Below are positions 7,431-18,237 of a DNA stretch of 32,869 nt, in pieces. The stretch's first letter is position 1. Each line of letters starts with the position of its first letter. The DNA is from Rhizobium sp. Q54 (lineage in GTDB: Bacteria; Pseudomonadota; Alphaproteobacteria; Rhizobiales; Aestuariivirgaceae): NCBI GenBank assembly GCA_945889445.1, contig CAMDBX010000044.1, forward strand, positions 1 through 32,869, in the 5' to 3' direction. The translations under genes were made by a program, and so were the position numbers. The notes beneath the pieces were generated by a model that searched no databases, was not told the DNA's origin, and worked only from the letters and a program-made list of their open reading frames with translations.

Positions 7431-8768
7431 ATGACTTCGATCGATTTTCACTTCCACCACATGCGTCGGATCCTCGCGGCGGTTCTCATGGTGCTGGCCG
7501 TGCTCGGCATGCCGGGTTCTGCCGTTGCGCAAACCGAAATCGACATCACGGGCGGCCGCGTGGATCCGCTGCCAATCGCCATCGCGCCGTTCCTGGCTGG
7601 CGGGGGTGCGGAGGAGTCGGCTGCAACGATCTCGGCTGTCGTTACCAATGATCTCGGCCGCTCGGGCTATTTCGCGCCGCTCGATCCAGCCACCTTCATC
7701 GAGCAGATCACCAGCTTCGACCAGACGCCGAACCTGGCCAGCTGGAAGCAGGTCCAGGCCAAGGCACTGGTCACCGGTCAGGCCTTCATGGATGGCGGCA
7801 AGATGCGCGTCGAGTTCCGCCTGTGGGATGTCAACACCGGCCAGCAGCTGGCCGCCCAGCAATTCACCACGAGCCCCAAGAACGACCGTCGCATCGGCCA
7901 CATGATCGCCGACATCATCTACAAGCAGATGACCGGCATCGACGGATACTTCGATACGCGCATCGTGTTCGTCACCGAGGAAGGGCCCAAGGACAAGCGC
8001 GTGAAGCGCCTCGCCATCATGGACCAGGACGGCTTCAACATCCGTGCCCTCACCGACGGCAAGGAACTCGTGCTCACGCCGCGCTTCTCGCCGTCGACCA
8101 ACGAGATCACCTACATGTCCTTCGGCAATGCCGAGCCGCGCGTCTACCTGATGAACATCGACACCAAGCAGCGCGAGATCGTCGGCCAATTCCCGAACAT
8201 GAGCTTCGCCCCGCGCTTCTCGCCTGACGGCCAGCGCGTGATCATGAGCCTGCAGGAAGGCGGCAACGCCAACATTTTCGAACTTGACCTGCGCTCGCGC
8301 AACGTACGCCAGCTGACCAACGAGCAGGCGATCAACACCGCACCCAGCTATTCGCCGGACGGCGCGCAGGTTGCCTTCGAGTCCGACCGCGGCGGCACGC
8401 AGCAGATCTACGTGATGAATGCCGATGGCTCCAACCAGAACCGCATCAGCTTCGCCAATGGCCGGTATTCGACGCCGGTATGGTCGCCCGATGGACAGTG
8501 GATTGCCTTCACCAAGCAGGGCGGCGGCAAGTTCTCGATCGGGGTGATGAAGCCCGATGGCTCGGGCGAGCGCATCCTGACCGAAGGCTACCACAACGAG
8601 GGCCCCACCTGGGCGCCCAACAGCCGCGTGCTGATGTTCTTCCGCGATACGCAGGGCGAAAGCGGTGGCCCGCAACTCTGGTCGGTGGACATCACCGGCT
8701 ACAATGAACAGCGCGTTCCGATCGAGGGTTTCGGCTCCGATCCCGCCTGGTCGCCGAAGCTCAACTGA
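7431..8768 (+). CDS. tolB: Tol-Pal system beta-propeller protein TolB
   Basis: TolB is the periplasmic propeller that binds Pal and is released or recruited by TolA. The start at 7431 gives 445 residues; a second ATG at 7461 would give 435 and a more compact signal peptide ([24 protein letters not shown]), but it has no ribosome site. The signal peptide is cut near AVAQ. The TolB N-terminal domain follows to about 170, and then six PD40-type repeats ([42 protein letters not shown]) form the propeller. It starts 26 bases after tolA. A 111-base gap separates it from the first pal. Confidence 0.96.
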   Translation: MTSIDFHFHHMRRILAAVLMVLAVLGMPGSAVAQTEIDITGGRVDPLPIAIAPFLAGGGAEESAATISAVVTNDLGRSGYFAPLDPATFIEQITSFDQTPNLASWKQVQAKALVTGQAFMDGGKMRVEFRLWDVNTGQQLAAQQFTTSPKNDRRIGHMIADIIYKQMTGIDGYFDTRIVFVTEEGPKDKRVKRLAIMDQDGFNIRALTDGKELVLTPRFSPSTNEITYMSFGNAEPRVYLMNIDTKQREIVGQFPNMSFAPRFSPDGQRVIMSLQEGGNANIFELDLRSRNVRQLTNEQAINTAPSYSPDGAQVAFESDRGGTQQIYVMNADGSNQNRISFANGRYSTPVWSPDGQWIAFTKQGGGKFSIGVMKPDGSGERILTEGYHNEGPTWAPNSRVLMFFRDTQGESGGPQLWSVDITGYNEQRVPIEGFGSDPAWSPKLN

Positions 8769-8879
8769 GCCGGTGTGACAAAGACCTGAATCCGGGGCTT
8801 GGGGCCCGAAAGAGCGGTTGCCGGCTGCAGGGGATGCAGACGGCAGCCTGATGACCACGACAAAACGGGAAACAAGACG

Positions 8880-9374
8880 ATGAACAGACGTGACAGTTTC
8901 AAGATGGCCGCCGGCCTCGCCTCGCTGCTGGCGCTCGCCGCCTGCTCGAAGAAGAAGACCGACCTTTCGGCCGGCACCGGTCCGGGTGCCTCGGCCATTC
9001 CGGGTTCGGAGCAGGATTTCACCGTGAATGTCGGTGACCGGGTGTTCTTCCTCGAGGATCAGTCAACGCTGACCGCGGAAGCCCAGGAAACGTTGCGCCG
9101 CCAGGCCGCCTGGCTGCAGAAGTACCCGGCCGTCACCGTGCAGGTCGAAGGCCATGCCGACGAGCGCGGCACGCGTGAATACAACATCGCACTCTCCGCC
9201 CGCCGCGCCACGGCGACGCGTGAGTTCCTGATCGCCCAGGGCGTCAAGGGCTCGCGCGTTTCGTCCATCGCCTATGGCAAGGAGCGCCCTGCGGCGCTGT
9301 GCGATGCCGAGCAATGCTGGTCGCAGAACCGTCGCGCGGTCACCGTCATCACCGGCGGCGCCAAGACTTCGTGA
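8880..9374 (+). CDS. pal: Peptidoglycan-associated lipoprotein Pal, copy 1
   Basis: Pal anchors the outer membrane to peptidoglycan through an OmpA-like domain and receives TolB. The protein has 164 residues from the ATG at 8880. The lipobox is LALAAC with the lipidated cysteine at C22, followed by the charged SKKK stretch. The OmpA-like domain (about 60-160) shows VEGHADERGTREYN and the conserved ALSARRA helix; the aspartate and arginine that bind diaminopimelate (ADERGT ... ARR) are present. The frame upstream to 8799 has no family similarity. A second, about 90% identical gene follows 175 bases later, so the organism makes two Pal proteins. Confidence 0.95.
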   Translation: MNRRDSFKMAAGLASLLALAACSKKKTDLSAGTGPGASAIPGSEQDFTVNVGDRVFFLEDQSTLTAEAQETLRRQAAWLQKYPAVTVQVEGHADERGTREYNIALSARRATATREFLIAQGVKGSRVSSIAYGKERPAALCDAEQCWSQNRRAVTVITGGAKTS

Positions 9375-9436
9375 TCCGTCACCAGGCCGGCCTGCACCGC
9401 CTCCGGCGCCGGCCGGTGAGGGGCAGGGGCCTTGCG

Positions 9437-9453
9437 GTGAGGGAATGTTAACC
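9437..9453 (+). promoter_or_regulatory. Degenerate CtrA-type box upstream of the second pal
   Basis: GTGA, seven bases (GGGAATG) and TTAACC lie 99 bases before the ATG of the second pal. The right half is perfect and the left half is only half conserved. The spacer resembles those of the boxes before yebC and tolQ, which is the reason to list it. Confidence 0.3.
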
Positions 9454-9479
9454 CTGTTGCGCCAGAGTGCATGTTGTGC

Positions 9480-9499
9480 AAGTCCCTGAACCGGGACTT
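9480..9499. terminator. Hairpin between the two pal genes
   Basis: AAGTCCC and GGGACTT form a 7-bp stem with a six-base loop. It could end or attenuate the tolQRAB-pal transcript ahead of the second pal. There is no long T-run after it, only TCAAGGTTT. Confidence 0.3.
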
Positions 9500-9549
9500 T
9501 CAAGGTTTATGTCGGCCGGCGGAGCAGGCCCGGTACAAGGAGTGGGTAG

Positions 9550-10047
9550 ATGATTTCTCGATTGGCGAGCCTCAAGTTCGTTGCCGTTCTCGGCTGCTTC
9601 CTGGCGCTGGCCGCCTGTTCGAAGAAGAACACCCCTGACCTCAACGCCGGCACCGGTCCCGGTGCGGCAGCCGTTCCTGGATCCGAGCAGGACTTCACCG
9701 TGAACGTCGGCGACCGCGTGTTCTTCCTGGAAGATCAATCGACGCTGTCTGGCGAGGCCCAGGAGACGCTGCGTCGCCAGTCCGCCTGGCTCAACAAGTA
9801 TCCCCGCGTCACGGTGCAGGTCGAAGGCCACGCCGATGAGCGTGGCACGCGCGAATACAACATCGCACTCTCCGCCCGCCGCGCCACCGCGGCTCGCGAG
9901 TTCCTGATCGCCCAGGGCGTGAAGGGCTCTCGCATCTCCTCCATCGCCTATGGCAAGGAGCGTCCGGCGGCGCTGTGCGATGCCGAACAGTGCTGGTCGC
10001 AGAACCGCCGCGCCGTCACTGTCATCACCGGTGGTGCAAACCAGTAA
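9550..10047 (+). CDS. pal: Peptidoglycan-associated lipoprotein Pal, copy 2
   Basis: This is a tandem duplicate of the preceding Pal: 165 residues, with lipobox LALAAC and lipidated C23. The mature parts differ at about 14 positions plus one inserted proline over some 143 residues. The signal peptides are unrelated (MISRLASLKFVAVLG here against a twin-arginine-like MNRRDSFKM start in copy 1). The peptidoglycan-binding motif HADERGTREYN and the TolB-facing regions are unchanged. Many synonymous third-position differences show that the duplication is not recent, or that protein-level selection or partial conversion has held the copies together. It has its own strong AAGGAG ribosome site and a 175-base upstream region with a CtrA-like half box, so independent expression is likely. 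Confidence 0.95.
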   Translation: MISRLASLKFVAVLGCFLALAACSKKNTPDLNAGTGPGAAAVPGSEQDFTVNVGDRVFFLEDQSTLSGEAQETLRRQSAWLNKYPRVTVQVEGHADERGTREYNIALSARRATAAREFLIAQGVKGSRISSIAYGKERPAALCDAEQCWSQNRRAVTVITGGANQ

Positions 10048-10157
10048 CAGTTGCTGACCGCACTGCGGAGATCGCCTCCGAAAGCCTCAATTTCACCGTG
10101 ATTCCGGTTCAGTTGCGAGGCTGACGAGAACAATCCGCCCCTCGAGAGGGCCGTTGG

Positions 10158-11174
10158 GTGCAGATCATGCTGAACTACGTGAAATCCTCCGTCGCTGCCT
10201 TCGCCCTTCTGGGCCTCGGCCTGGGGCTAGTGTCGCCCGCCATGGCGCAGAGCGCCTCCGAGATCGCGGTGCGCATGCAGCAGCTGGAAGAGCAGGTTCG
10301 CCAGCTCACCGGCCAGGTGGAGGAGCTTTCCTTTGAGGTGAAGCAGTTGCGCGCGCAAGGTGCGGCGCCCGAGCAAAGCGGCGCCGTCCAGCAACTGAAG
10401 CCGGCCGCAACCATTGCCGCCGCCCCGGCGGCCGAGCAACGCCAGCCGACCCAGCAGAAGCGCCTTGCCGCGGCATCCGCTGGCGCGCCCATTCCGGACA
10501 GCAACGGCATCGAGACCATCGAGCAGGCGCCGATTGCCGCTCCCGCCGCTCCGGCGGGTGAGGTGGTCCAGCAGGACGTTCCGGGGGCGATGCCCACCAC
10601 CAAGGTTTTCGGCGCCCTCGACAATGCCGCCGCTCAGCCGGACGATGGCGGCTTCCAGGGTCAGGTTCTGGTGCCGCCCTCGCAGCAGGATGCAGGCGAG
10701 GAGTACGTGCAGCCGGGTGCCGCCGCCCAGCCTCCTGCCAGCGACGACGCCATCGAGACCGTGTCGCTCCAGCCCGGCGCTGCCACCGAGACGCCGGAAT
10801 CCCTCTACGAGCGCTCCAACGAGAGCCTGCTCCGCCGCCAGTTCGCCGAGGCCGAAGCCGGGTTCTCGACCTTCCTGCAGAAGTATCCCGAGCACAGCCT
10901 CTCGGGCAGCGCTCAATACTGGCTGGGCGAAACCTACTACGCCCAAAACGACTACAAGAGCGCTGCGGCCAACTTCCTGCAGGGCTACAAGAAGTATCCC
11001 ACCAGCCGCCGCGCACCCGACAGCCTGCTGAAGCTGGGCATCTCGCTCAACCGTCTTGGACAGGGCGAGCAGGCCTGTGCTGCCTTCTCGGCCGTCAGTG
11101 CCGAGTACCCGAAGGCGGTCGACGCCCGCAAGCGCGCCCAGGCGGAAGCCAAGCGTGCCGGCTGCGCCTCCTGA
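10158..11174 (+). CDS. cpoB: Tol-Pal system protein YbgF/CpoB
   Basis: CpoB coordinates Tol-Pal constriction with peptidoglycan synthesis in E. coli. The protein has 338 residues from a GTG at 10158, chosen because GAGAGGG lies seven bases upstream; the ATG at 10167 is the alternative. There is a signal peptide (cut near AMAQ, about residue 31) and then a coiled-coil trimerisation segment (about 36-68, QQLEEQVRQLTGQVEEL). A long Ala/Pro/Gln-rich linker (about 70-210) is longer than in E. coli. Three TPR repeats complete the protein at about 215-335 (AQYWLGETYYAQNDYKSA and similar). It ends inside the start region of tilS, an unusual junction of envelope and tRNA-modification genes that is nevertheless normal in alphaproteobacteria. 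Confidence 0.94.
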   Translation: MQIMLNYVKSSVAAFALLGLGLGLVSPAMAQSASEIAVRMQQLEEQVRQLTGQVEELSFEVKQLRAQGAAPEQSGAVQQLKPAATIAAAPAAEQRQPTQQKRLAAASAGAPIPDSNGIETIEQAPIAAPAAPAGEVVQQDVPGAMPTTKVFGALDNAAAQPDDGGFQGQVLVPPSQQDAGEEYVQPGAAAQPPASDDAIETVSLQPGAATETPESLYERSNESLLRRQFAEAEAGFSTFLQKYPEHSLSGSAQYWLGETYYAQNDYKSAAANFLQGYKKYPTSRRAPDSLLKLGISLNRLGQGEQACAAFSAVSAEYPKAVDARKRAQAEAKRAGCAS

Positions 11175-12357
11175 GATCACCATTGATTTTTCGCCGCTGC
11201 TGGCAGAGCGCCATGTCGCGCTTGCCGTTTCGGGCGGTTCCGACTCCACGGCATTGATGCATCTTGCGGCGGACTGGACCCGGGTGAACCATCCGGGTCT
11301 TCTGCTGACAGTCCTGACCGTGGATCATGGCCTGCGGGCCGGGGCCGCGGCAGAGGCGGTGCAAGTCGGCCAGTGGGCTGCTGACCTTGGCCTGCCGCAC
11401 CACGTCTTGCGCTGGGATGAGGAACCGAAGCCGGTGACCGGTATTCAGGCGCGGGCCCGCGCGGCCCGCTACGGCCTTATGGCGGCCTGGTGCCGCGCCC
11501 ACGCAGCGACAGCGCTGCTGACAGCCCATACGCTGGATGACCAGGCAGAAACAGTGCTGATGCGGCTGTCCCGCACCCTGAGCCCCGAGAGCCTGGCCGG
11601 CATCCGGCCTGCTGGCAACTGGCAGGGACTGCCGTTGCTCCGTCCGCTGCTCAGGCTCAAACGGCAATCCCTGCGCGACTTACTCTCCGATCTTGGCCAG
11701 ACATGGATCGAGGACCCTTCCAACGAGGACGCACGCTTCGAGCGGGTACGGGTGCGACGCGCCCTAGCCGGCATGGGCCCTGCCAGCACCGAGCGTCTTG
11801 CGGCGCTGGCTGACAAGAGTGCCAAGGCTGCAGAGCTTCTCGAACGCAGCGCGCGAAGATGGATTGTACTGCGGCTTCGGGAGCATGACGCCGGCATCTG
11901 CCATGTCGCGGCGGAGGACTTCCGTGACCTCCCCGAGGCACTGCAGGAACGCATCCTCGCCGTCGTCATCGATCGCTATGGAGGCGGGCAGGCGGTGCCC
12001 GAGGCCGATGAGCTTCGACGCGCCGCCCGCTGGAGCTGCAGTGACAAGGGTCCGGTGCGCTGCACCCTTGGCGGCGCGCTGCTAGGGCGGCGCAAGACTG
12101 GCTTCTGGGTCACCCGCGAGGCGGCGCGCATCGATGCGGCGCCCCGGCTGGTGCCAGAATCAGGTAAGCTCTTGTGGGACAATCGTTTTTTTGTCGAAGC
12201 TGCGGCAGGTGCGGCGGTTACGCCTACCGCCTCCCGCAAGCTGCCATCGGTGCCGGGCATGCCGGTTTATGCCCAGCGGGCCTGCCCCTGGGTAGAGCCG
12301 CCGCCAGGTGCCCCGCCGCCGCGCATCGGCTTCCGTCGCCTCAACCTGGGTTCTTGA
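11155..12357 (+). CDS. tilS: tRNA(Ile)-lysidine synthase TilS
   Basis: TilS adds lysine to C34 of the CAU-anticodon tRNA-Ile, using ATP, so that it reads AUA. The PP-loop signature SGGSDST stands at about 26-32, and the second ATP-contacting motif [18 protein letters not shown] follows at about 120-137. The C-terminal part shows the weaker tRNA-binding region. The start is inferred: a GTG at 11155, in frame and with GGCGGAAG upstream, gives 400 residues and overlaps cpoB by 20 bases. The frame stays open to 11056, but that part is the cpoB coding region read in another frame. The gene ends 109 bases before ftsH. Confidence 0.93.
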   Translation: MPAAPPEITIDFSPLLAERHVALAVSGGSDSTALMHLAADWTRVNHPGLLLTVLTVDHGLRAGAAAEAVQVGQWAADLGLPHHVLRWDEEPKPVTGIQARARAARYGLMAAWCRAHAATALLTAHTLDDQAETVLMRLSRTLSPESLAGIRPAGNWQGLPLLRPLLRLKRQSLRDLLSDLGQTWIEDPSNEDARFERVRVRRALAGMGPASTERLAALADKSAKAAELLERSARRWIVLRLREHDAGICHVAAEDFRDLPEALQERILAVVIDRYGGGQAVPEADELRRAARWSCSDKGPVRCTLGGALLGRRKTGFWVTREAARIDAAPRLVPESGKLLWDNRFFVEAAAGAAVTPTASRKLPSVPGMPVYAQRACPWVEPPPGAPPPRIGFRRLNLGS

Positions 12358-12378
12358 CGGATTTACCCAAACGCCGTT

Positions 12379-12407
12379 CTTGGAAATACTTCGGCCCCAA
12401 CCTATGT
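12379..12407 (+). promoter_or_regulatory. Putative sigma-32 (heat-shock) promoter of ftsH
   Basis: CTTGGA at 12379-12384 and CTATGT at 12402-12407 are spaced by 17 bases, with CC preceding the -10 element. This fits the alphaproteobacterial RpoH consensus (CTTG, about 17-18 bases, CYTATWT) with one mismatch in the -10. ftsH is a known sigma-32 target in E. coli and in other alphaproteobacteria. The predicted transcript start near 12414 gives a leader of about 50 bases. Confidence 0.55.
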
Positions 12408-12466
12408 TATTGGTATTCATGCCTCTGTCCGCATTCCGGACAGGCCGGCCATCTGTGAGGGAACAC

Positions 12467-14388
<1,922 letters not shown>

Positions 14389-14389
<1 letters not shown>

Positions 14390-15411
14390 TGCGGAAGAGC
14401 TATGCAAGGCCGGCCGGGCTCGTTCATGGGCCCGATGCCCGGCAGCTGATCACGGAAGGCCGCGGAGCATCGCTCGGCGGCCTTTCCACAATCGCCTACA
14501 CGTTGGTCGAGGAGATCGATCGGGACGGCACTGAGGTCTCGCGCCGCTTCACAACGGGCAGGCTGCCGCGCCAGACAGTGGTGCCGCCCTTTCTCTCGCC
14601 CGATCGCCCGCTGATCATGGGCATCGTCAACGTCACCCCTGACAGCTTCTCCGACGGCGGCCTCAACGCGCAAGCCGAGCGCGCCATTGCACATGGCATC
14701 CAGATGGCGAAGGAGGGGGCGGATATTCTCGACGTGGGTGGCGAATCCACGAGGCCGGGGTCCGAGGGCGTGCCGGAGGCGGAGGAACTCCGCCGCATCC
14801 TGCCGGTGATCGAGGCGCTGGCGGGGCAGGGGCTCACCGTTTCCGTCGACACGCGCAAGGCCAATGTGATGCGCGTGGCGCTGAAGGCAGGCGCCCGGAT
14901 CGTCAACGACGTTGCCGCCCTCACCTACGAGCCCGCCGCGATGCAGGCGATGGCAGAGGCCACGTGCCCGGTCATCCTCATGCATGCGCAGGGCGACCCC
15001 AAAACCATGCAGCTGAGCCCCCGCTATGATGACGTGGCGCTCGACGTGTTCGACTGGCTGGAGGCCCGCATCGAGGCCTGCGTGGCAGCGGGCATCGCGC
15101 GCGCGCGCATCGTTGCGGACCCAGGGATCGGCTTTGGCAAGAGCTTCCGCCACAACATCGATGTGTTGCGCCAGTTTACACTCTATCACGCGCTTGGCGT
15201 TCCGCTTTTGATGGGACTTTCGCGCAAGGGTTTTATCGGCGCGCTGACGGGCGAGAAGCAGGCGGGAAATCGCGTCAACGGGTCGGTCGGCGGTGCTGTC
15301 TGGTCGGCTCTTAACGGAGCGCATATTCTTCGCGTGCATGATGTCAAGGCAACGGTCGAGGCTCTGGCGGTGGCACAAGCTGTCGCAGACCCGGACCAGA
15401 GCGGACTTTAA
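14389..15411 (+). CDS. folP: Dihydropteroate synthase FolP, with N-terminal extension
   Basis: FolP joins p-aminobenzoate to hydroxymethyl-dihydropterin diphosphate in folate synthesis and is the sulfonamide target. The TIM-barrel core begins at about residue 75. It shows NVTPDSFSDGG at 81-91, the GGESTRPGS phosphate loop at about 118-126, VSVDTRK, IVNDVAAL, and GIGFGKSFRHN near the C-terminus. The 340-residue length exceeds the usual 270-285. The extra 70 N-terminal residues (RPAGLVHGPDAR, AYTLVEEI and so on) resemble an extension that I recall from several alphaproteobacterial FolP proteins, so this is not a start error. The ATG overlaps the ftsH stop by one base, as in the ftsH-folP-glmM order of E. 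coli. Confidence 0.93.
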
Positions 15412-15426
15412 GGCAGGGGAATTTCC

Positions 15427-16773
15427 ATGGCCCGCAAGTATTTCGGAACCGATGGCGTTCGCGGCCGTGCCAACAGCGGCGCGATGACCGCCGACATGGT
15501 GCTGAAGATCGGCATGGCGGCCGGCAACCTCTATCGCCGTGGCAGCCACCGCCACCGCGTCGTGATCGGCAAGGACACACGACTGTCGGGGTACATGATC
15601 GAGAATGCGTTGACGTCGGGGCTTCTCGCTTCCGGGATGGACGTGTTCCTGTTCGGACCGGTGCCAACGCCGGCGGTGTCCATGCTTACGCGTTCGATGC
15701 GCGCGGATCTGGGCATCATGATCTCCGCCTCGCATAACCCTTTCGCCGACAATGGCATCAAGATCTTCGGGCCCGATGGCTTCAAGCTCTCTGACGAGCA
15801 GGAACTCGAGATCGAGGCGATGATTGACGATCCCTCGCTGATCACGCTGGCCGCACCGGACACCATCGGCCGTGCAAAGCGCATCGAGGACGCGCAGGCC
15901 CGCTACATCGAATTCGCCAAGCGCACCTATCCCAAGGACATGACGCTCGACGGTTTACGCGTGGTCATCGATACCGCCAATGGCGCGGCCTACAAGGTTG
16001 CGCCCACTGCGCTGTGGGAACTGGGCGCCGAAGTGATCCAGATCGGCAACGAGCCCAACGGCATAAACATCAATGAAGGCTGCGGGTCCACGCACCCCGA
16101 GGTCATGTGCGACAAGGTGCGCGAGCTGCGTGCCGACATTGGCATTGCCCTCGACGGCGATGCCGACCGCGTCATCATCGCCGACGACAAGGGCCAGGTG
16201 GTGGATGGCGACCAGTTGATGGCGCTGATCGCCACCTCATGGGCCAAGCGTGGCGAGTTGCGCGGCGGCGGCCTGGTGGCGACCATCATGTCCAACCTCG
16301 GTCTCGAACGCTATCTGGCGGAGCAGAAGCTCACCCTTGCGCGCACCAAGGTGGGCGACCGCTATGTGGTCGAGCATATGCGCGCCCATGGCCACAATGT
16401 GGGTGGCGAGCAGTCCGGCCACATCGTGCTGTCGGATTTCTCAACCACTGGCGATGGGCTGCTGGCGGCCCTGCAGGTGCTGGCGGAGGTGAAGCGGCAG
16501 GGCCGGCCCGTGAGTGAAGTATGCAACCTGTTCACGCCGCTGCCACAGGTGCTGAAGAACGTGAAGTTCAAGCAGGGCACGCCACTTCAGGACAATCACG
16601 TGCGCTCGATGATTGCTGACGCCGAGGCGCGGCTCGGGAACTCAGGCCGTCTGGTGATCCGTCCTTCGGGCACCGAACCGGTGATCCGCGTCATGGCCGA
16701 AGGTGATGACGAAGGCCTGGTGACGAGCATCGTGGACGAGCTGTGCGGTGCCATCGCCAAGGCGGCGGCCTAG
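15427..16773 (+). CDS. glmM: Phosphoglucosamine mutase GlmM
   Basis: GlmM converts glucosamine-6-phosphate to glucosamine-1-phosphate, the precursor of UDP-GlcNAc for peptidoglycan and lipopolysaccharide. The protein has 448 residues. It begins with [10 protein letters not shown]. The phosphorylated serine is S102 in ISASHNP, the same number as in E. coli. The Mg site DGDADR is at about 243-248, the sugar-binding GGEQSGH is near 325, and the phosphate-binding RPSGTEP loop is near the end. It begins 15 bases after folP, with GGGGAA as ribosome site. Its 3' end converges with the 16796 gene at a distance of only 22 bases, which contain a small CTAGC-AGC-GCTAG palindrome. Confidence 0.97.
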   Translation: MARKYFGTDGVRGRANSGAMTADMVLKIGMAAGNLYRRGSHRHRVVIGKDTRLSGYMIENALTSGLLASGMDVFLFGPVPTPAVSMLTRSMRADLGIMISASHNPFADNGIKIFGPDGFKLSDEQELEIEAMIDDPSLITLAAPDTIGRAKRIEDAQARYIEFAKRTYPKDMTLDGLRVVIDTANGAAYKVAPTALWELGAEVIQIGNEPNGININEGCGSTHPEVMCDKVRELRADIGIALDGDADRVIIADDKGQVVDGDQLMALIATSWAKRGELRGGGLVATIMSNLGLERYLAEQKLTLARTKVGDRYVVEHMRAHGHNVGGEQSGHIVLSDFSTTGDGLLAALQVLAEVKRQGRPVSEVCNLFTPLPQVLKNVKFKQGTPLQDNHVRSMIADAEARLGNSGRLVIRPSGTEPVIRVMAEGDDEGLVTSIVDELCGAIAKAAA

Positions 16774-16795
16774 ACACCCTAGCAGCGCTAGCGAA

Positions 16796-17305
16796 TTACC
16801 GGGCCAGACCCTTCGTCACGTCGGCCACATCCTTGTCGGTGATCATCACACTCTGGGCGTCGGCACCGGCCTTGGCATAGTTGCCGTCCATCGTCGCAAA
16901 CTGCTCCGGCGGAAGGTGAAGCTTGCCGCCGCAATAGTAGAAGTATTCCGTCGTGCGCTTCGCAGTGCCATTGGGCCCGCCCTCCTCGAGGAAAGCGTGG
17001 CGCAAATAGTCGACGCACGTGACGCTGATGCCATAGGCATCTGGGCTCACCACGCTCAGCCGCCGCTCGCCCATGCCTGACTCTCCACCATCGATGCGCA
17101 GCAGTGTGACGAGGCCGCCATCCTCAGCCTGGAAAATACGCCAGACGCCGCCTTCGGTGGATTGAATGTCGCTGACCTCACGCTCCACTTTCTTCAATCC
17201 GTCGAGCGAAGCAGCCAGCGCCTTCTCAATCTCGCCGACGGGGCAGTCCGCAAGGGCTGTGCCGCAGGCAAAACACATAAGCAACGTGGTAAATAAAGTC
17301 TTCAT
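16796..17305 (-). CDS. Exported protein of unknown function
   Basis: The protein has 169 residues from an ATG at 17305, chosen because GGAGAG precedes it at the right distance; another ATG at 17317 adds four residues. The first 20 residues are a clear Sec signal peptide (KTLFTTLLMCFACGTALA, cut before DC). The mature part has a helical first third and then a beta-rich domain (GVWRIFQAEDGGLVTLLRIDGGESGMGERRLSVV). Three or four cysteines (in ADCP, VTCVD and FYYCGG) could form periplasmic disulfides. I do not recognise a domain. It converges on glmM and is divergent from the beta-barrel gene; the 245-base gap upstream is distinctly more AT-rich than the surroundings and should hold both promoters. 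Confidence 0.75.
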   Translation of the reverse strand: MKTLFTTLLMCFACGTALADCPVGEIEKALAASLDGLKKVEREVSDIQSTEGGVWRIFQAEDGGLVTLLRIDGGESGMGERRLSVVSPDAYGISVTCVDYLRHAFLEEGGPNGTAKRTTEYFYYCGGKLHLPPEQFATMDGNYAKAGADAQSVMITDKDVADVTKGLAR

Positions 17306-17550
17306 GATGCTCTCCATACTGCTGCCGACATTAGCATGATAAAGCGGCATCTGCAGCCGAAGAGTGGTGAGGCGAATCGTGGTAAATAGCCTGTAAAGCT
17401 TAGTTATCAGTACGGTACAAAAGTATGTGACTTTGGAGCAACAGACGGTCTTTGACTTTTTTCCGCCGCATTCACGCCTGCCTGGGGTCACGGATGGTTT
17501 CTAGTTTTGCACACATTGAGTTTGCTTTGTCTGCAAGGGAGTAAGAGATC

Positions 17551-18084
17551 ATGAAGTTCATCACAAAGGCGCTGCTCGGCCTCGGCCTGATGGCCAGCCT
17601 TACCAGCACGGCGGCTCTCGCGGCTGACGCCTACGCGCCCGAACCGGTCGTGACCGCGGCGAGCTTCTATCTCCGCGGCGAACTCGGCTGGTCGTGGCTC
17701 AACACCGAGAACAATGCCGACAGCGTATTCCTGCTCGGTGGTGGCGTGGGCTACAAGTTCAATGAAAACCTCCGCACCGACGCCCGCATCGACTACGCCG
17801 GCATTGGCAACGATCACCATGACTTCGGATCCGTGCTGGGCAACGTCTACTTCGACATCCCCACCCAGACCGTGGTTACGCCCTATGTTGGCGCGGGTAT
17901 CGGTTATGGCTGGTCCGACGACAGGGGTGACGAAGAGAGCGGCGTGACTTATGCCCTGATGGCTGGCGTGGAGGTGAACATCACCGACAATCTGAGTGCC
18001 GACGTGGGCTACCGCTTCCGCCAGATCATCTCGTCGGAAACCTATGCCAACGAAGCCCTGGTGGGCCTGCGCTACGGCTTCTGA
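17551..18084 (+). CDS. Omp25/porin-opacity type outer-membrane beta-barrel protein
   Basis: The protein has 177 residues. A signal peptide of about 24 residues is cut at ALAADA. The rest consists of alternating amphipathic strands with glycine/aromatic signatures: FYLRGELGWSW, FLLGGGVGYKF, TDARIDYAG, VTPYVGAGIGYGWSDD, YALMAGVEVNI and ADVGYRFRQI. It ends in the terminal aromatic LRYGF that the BAM machinery recognises. This is the eight-stranded OmpA-like barrel family that in rhizobia and Brucella includes the Omp25/Omp31-type surface proteins. Acidic turns (DDRGDEES) are likely surface loops. It is monocistronic, with a strong AGGGAGT ribosome site and a perfect hairpin after it. The specific role is unknown. 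Confidence 0.88.
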   Translation: MKFITKALLGLGLMASLTSTAALAADAYAPEPVVTAASFYLRGELGWSWLNTENNADSVFLLGGGVGYKFNENLRTDARIDYAGIGNDHHDFGSVLGNVYFDIPTQTVVTPYVGAGIGYGWSDDRGDEESGVTYALMAGVEVNITDNLSADVGYRFRQIISSETYANEALVGLRYGF

Positions 18085-18109
18085 GCCAGGCGCATCAGAT
18101 TGAAAATTA

Positions 18110-18136
18110 AGCGGCCCACGCCTGGCGTGGGCCGCT
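18110..18136 (+). terminator. Terminator of the beta-barrel gene
   Basis: Twelve perfect base pairs, from AGCGGCC... to ...GGCCGCT, close a three-base loop and are followed by ATCTTTGTGTG. The hairpin starts 26 bases after the stop codon and ends before the serC promoter region. Confidence 0.8.
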
Positions 18137-18150
18137 ATCTTTGTGTGCCC

Positions 18151-18179
18151 TTGCGCGATGTCGCAAGATGCGCGATACA
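18151..18179 (+). promoter_or_regulatory. Putative promoter of serC-serA
   Basis: TTGCGC at 18151-18156 and GATACA at 18174-18179 are 17 bases apart. The spacer and -35 contain an inverted repeat (TTGCG, six bases, CGCAA) and a direct repeat of GCGCGAT that could be an operator. The assignment rests on motif and position only. Confidence 0.35.
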
Positions 18180-18237
18180 GGTCGCGGGCTAGCCTTCCCC
18201 ACCGAAGGCCGGTCCATCTGCAAGGATGGAGCACAAG

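Noticed and set aside
6287-8858. Very long minus-strand frames opposite tolA and tolB (381 and 496 codons)
   Set aside because: They mirror strongly biased GC-rich codons of tolA/tolB; they are low-complexity Arg/Gly/His/Leu sequences without motifs.
12308-12466. Longer FtsH starting upstream of 12467
   Set aside because: The extra residues have no family similarity and overlap the promoter and the tilS end; GTG 12467 gives the canonical N-terminus.
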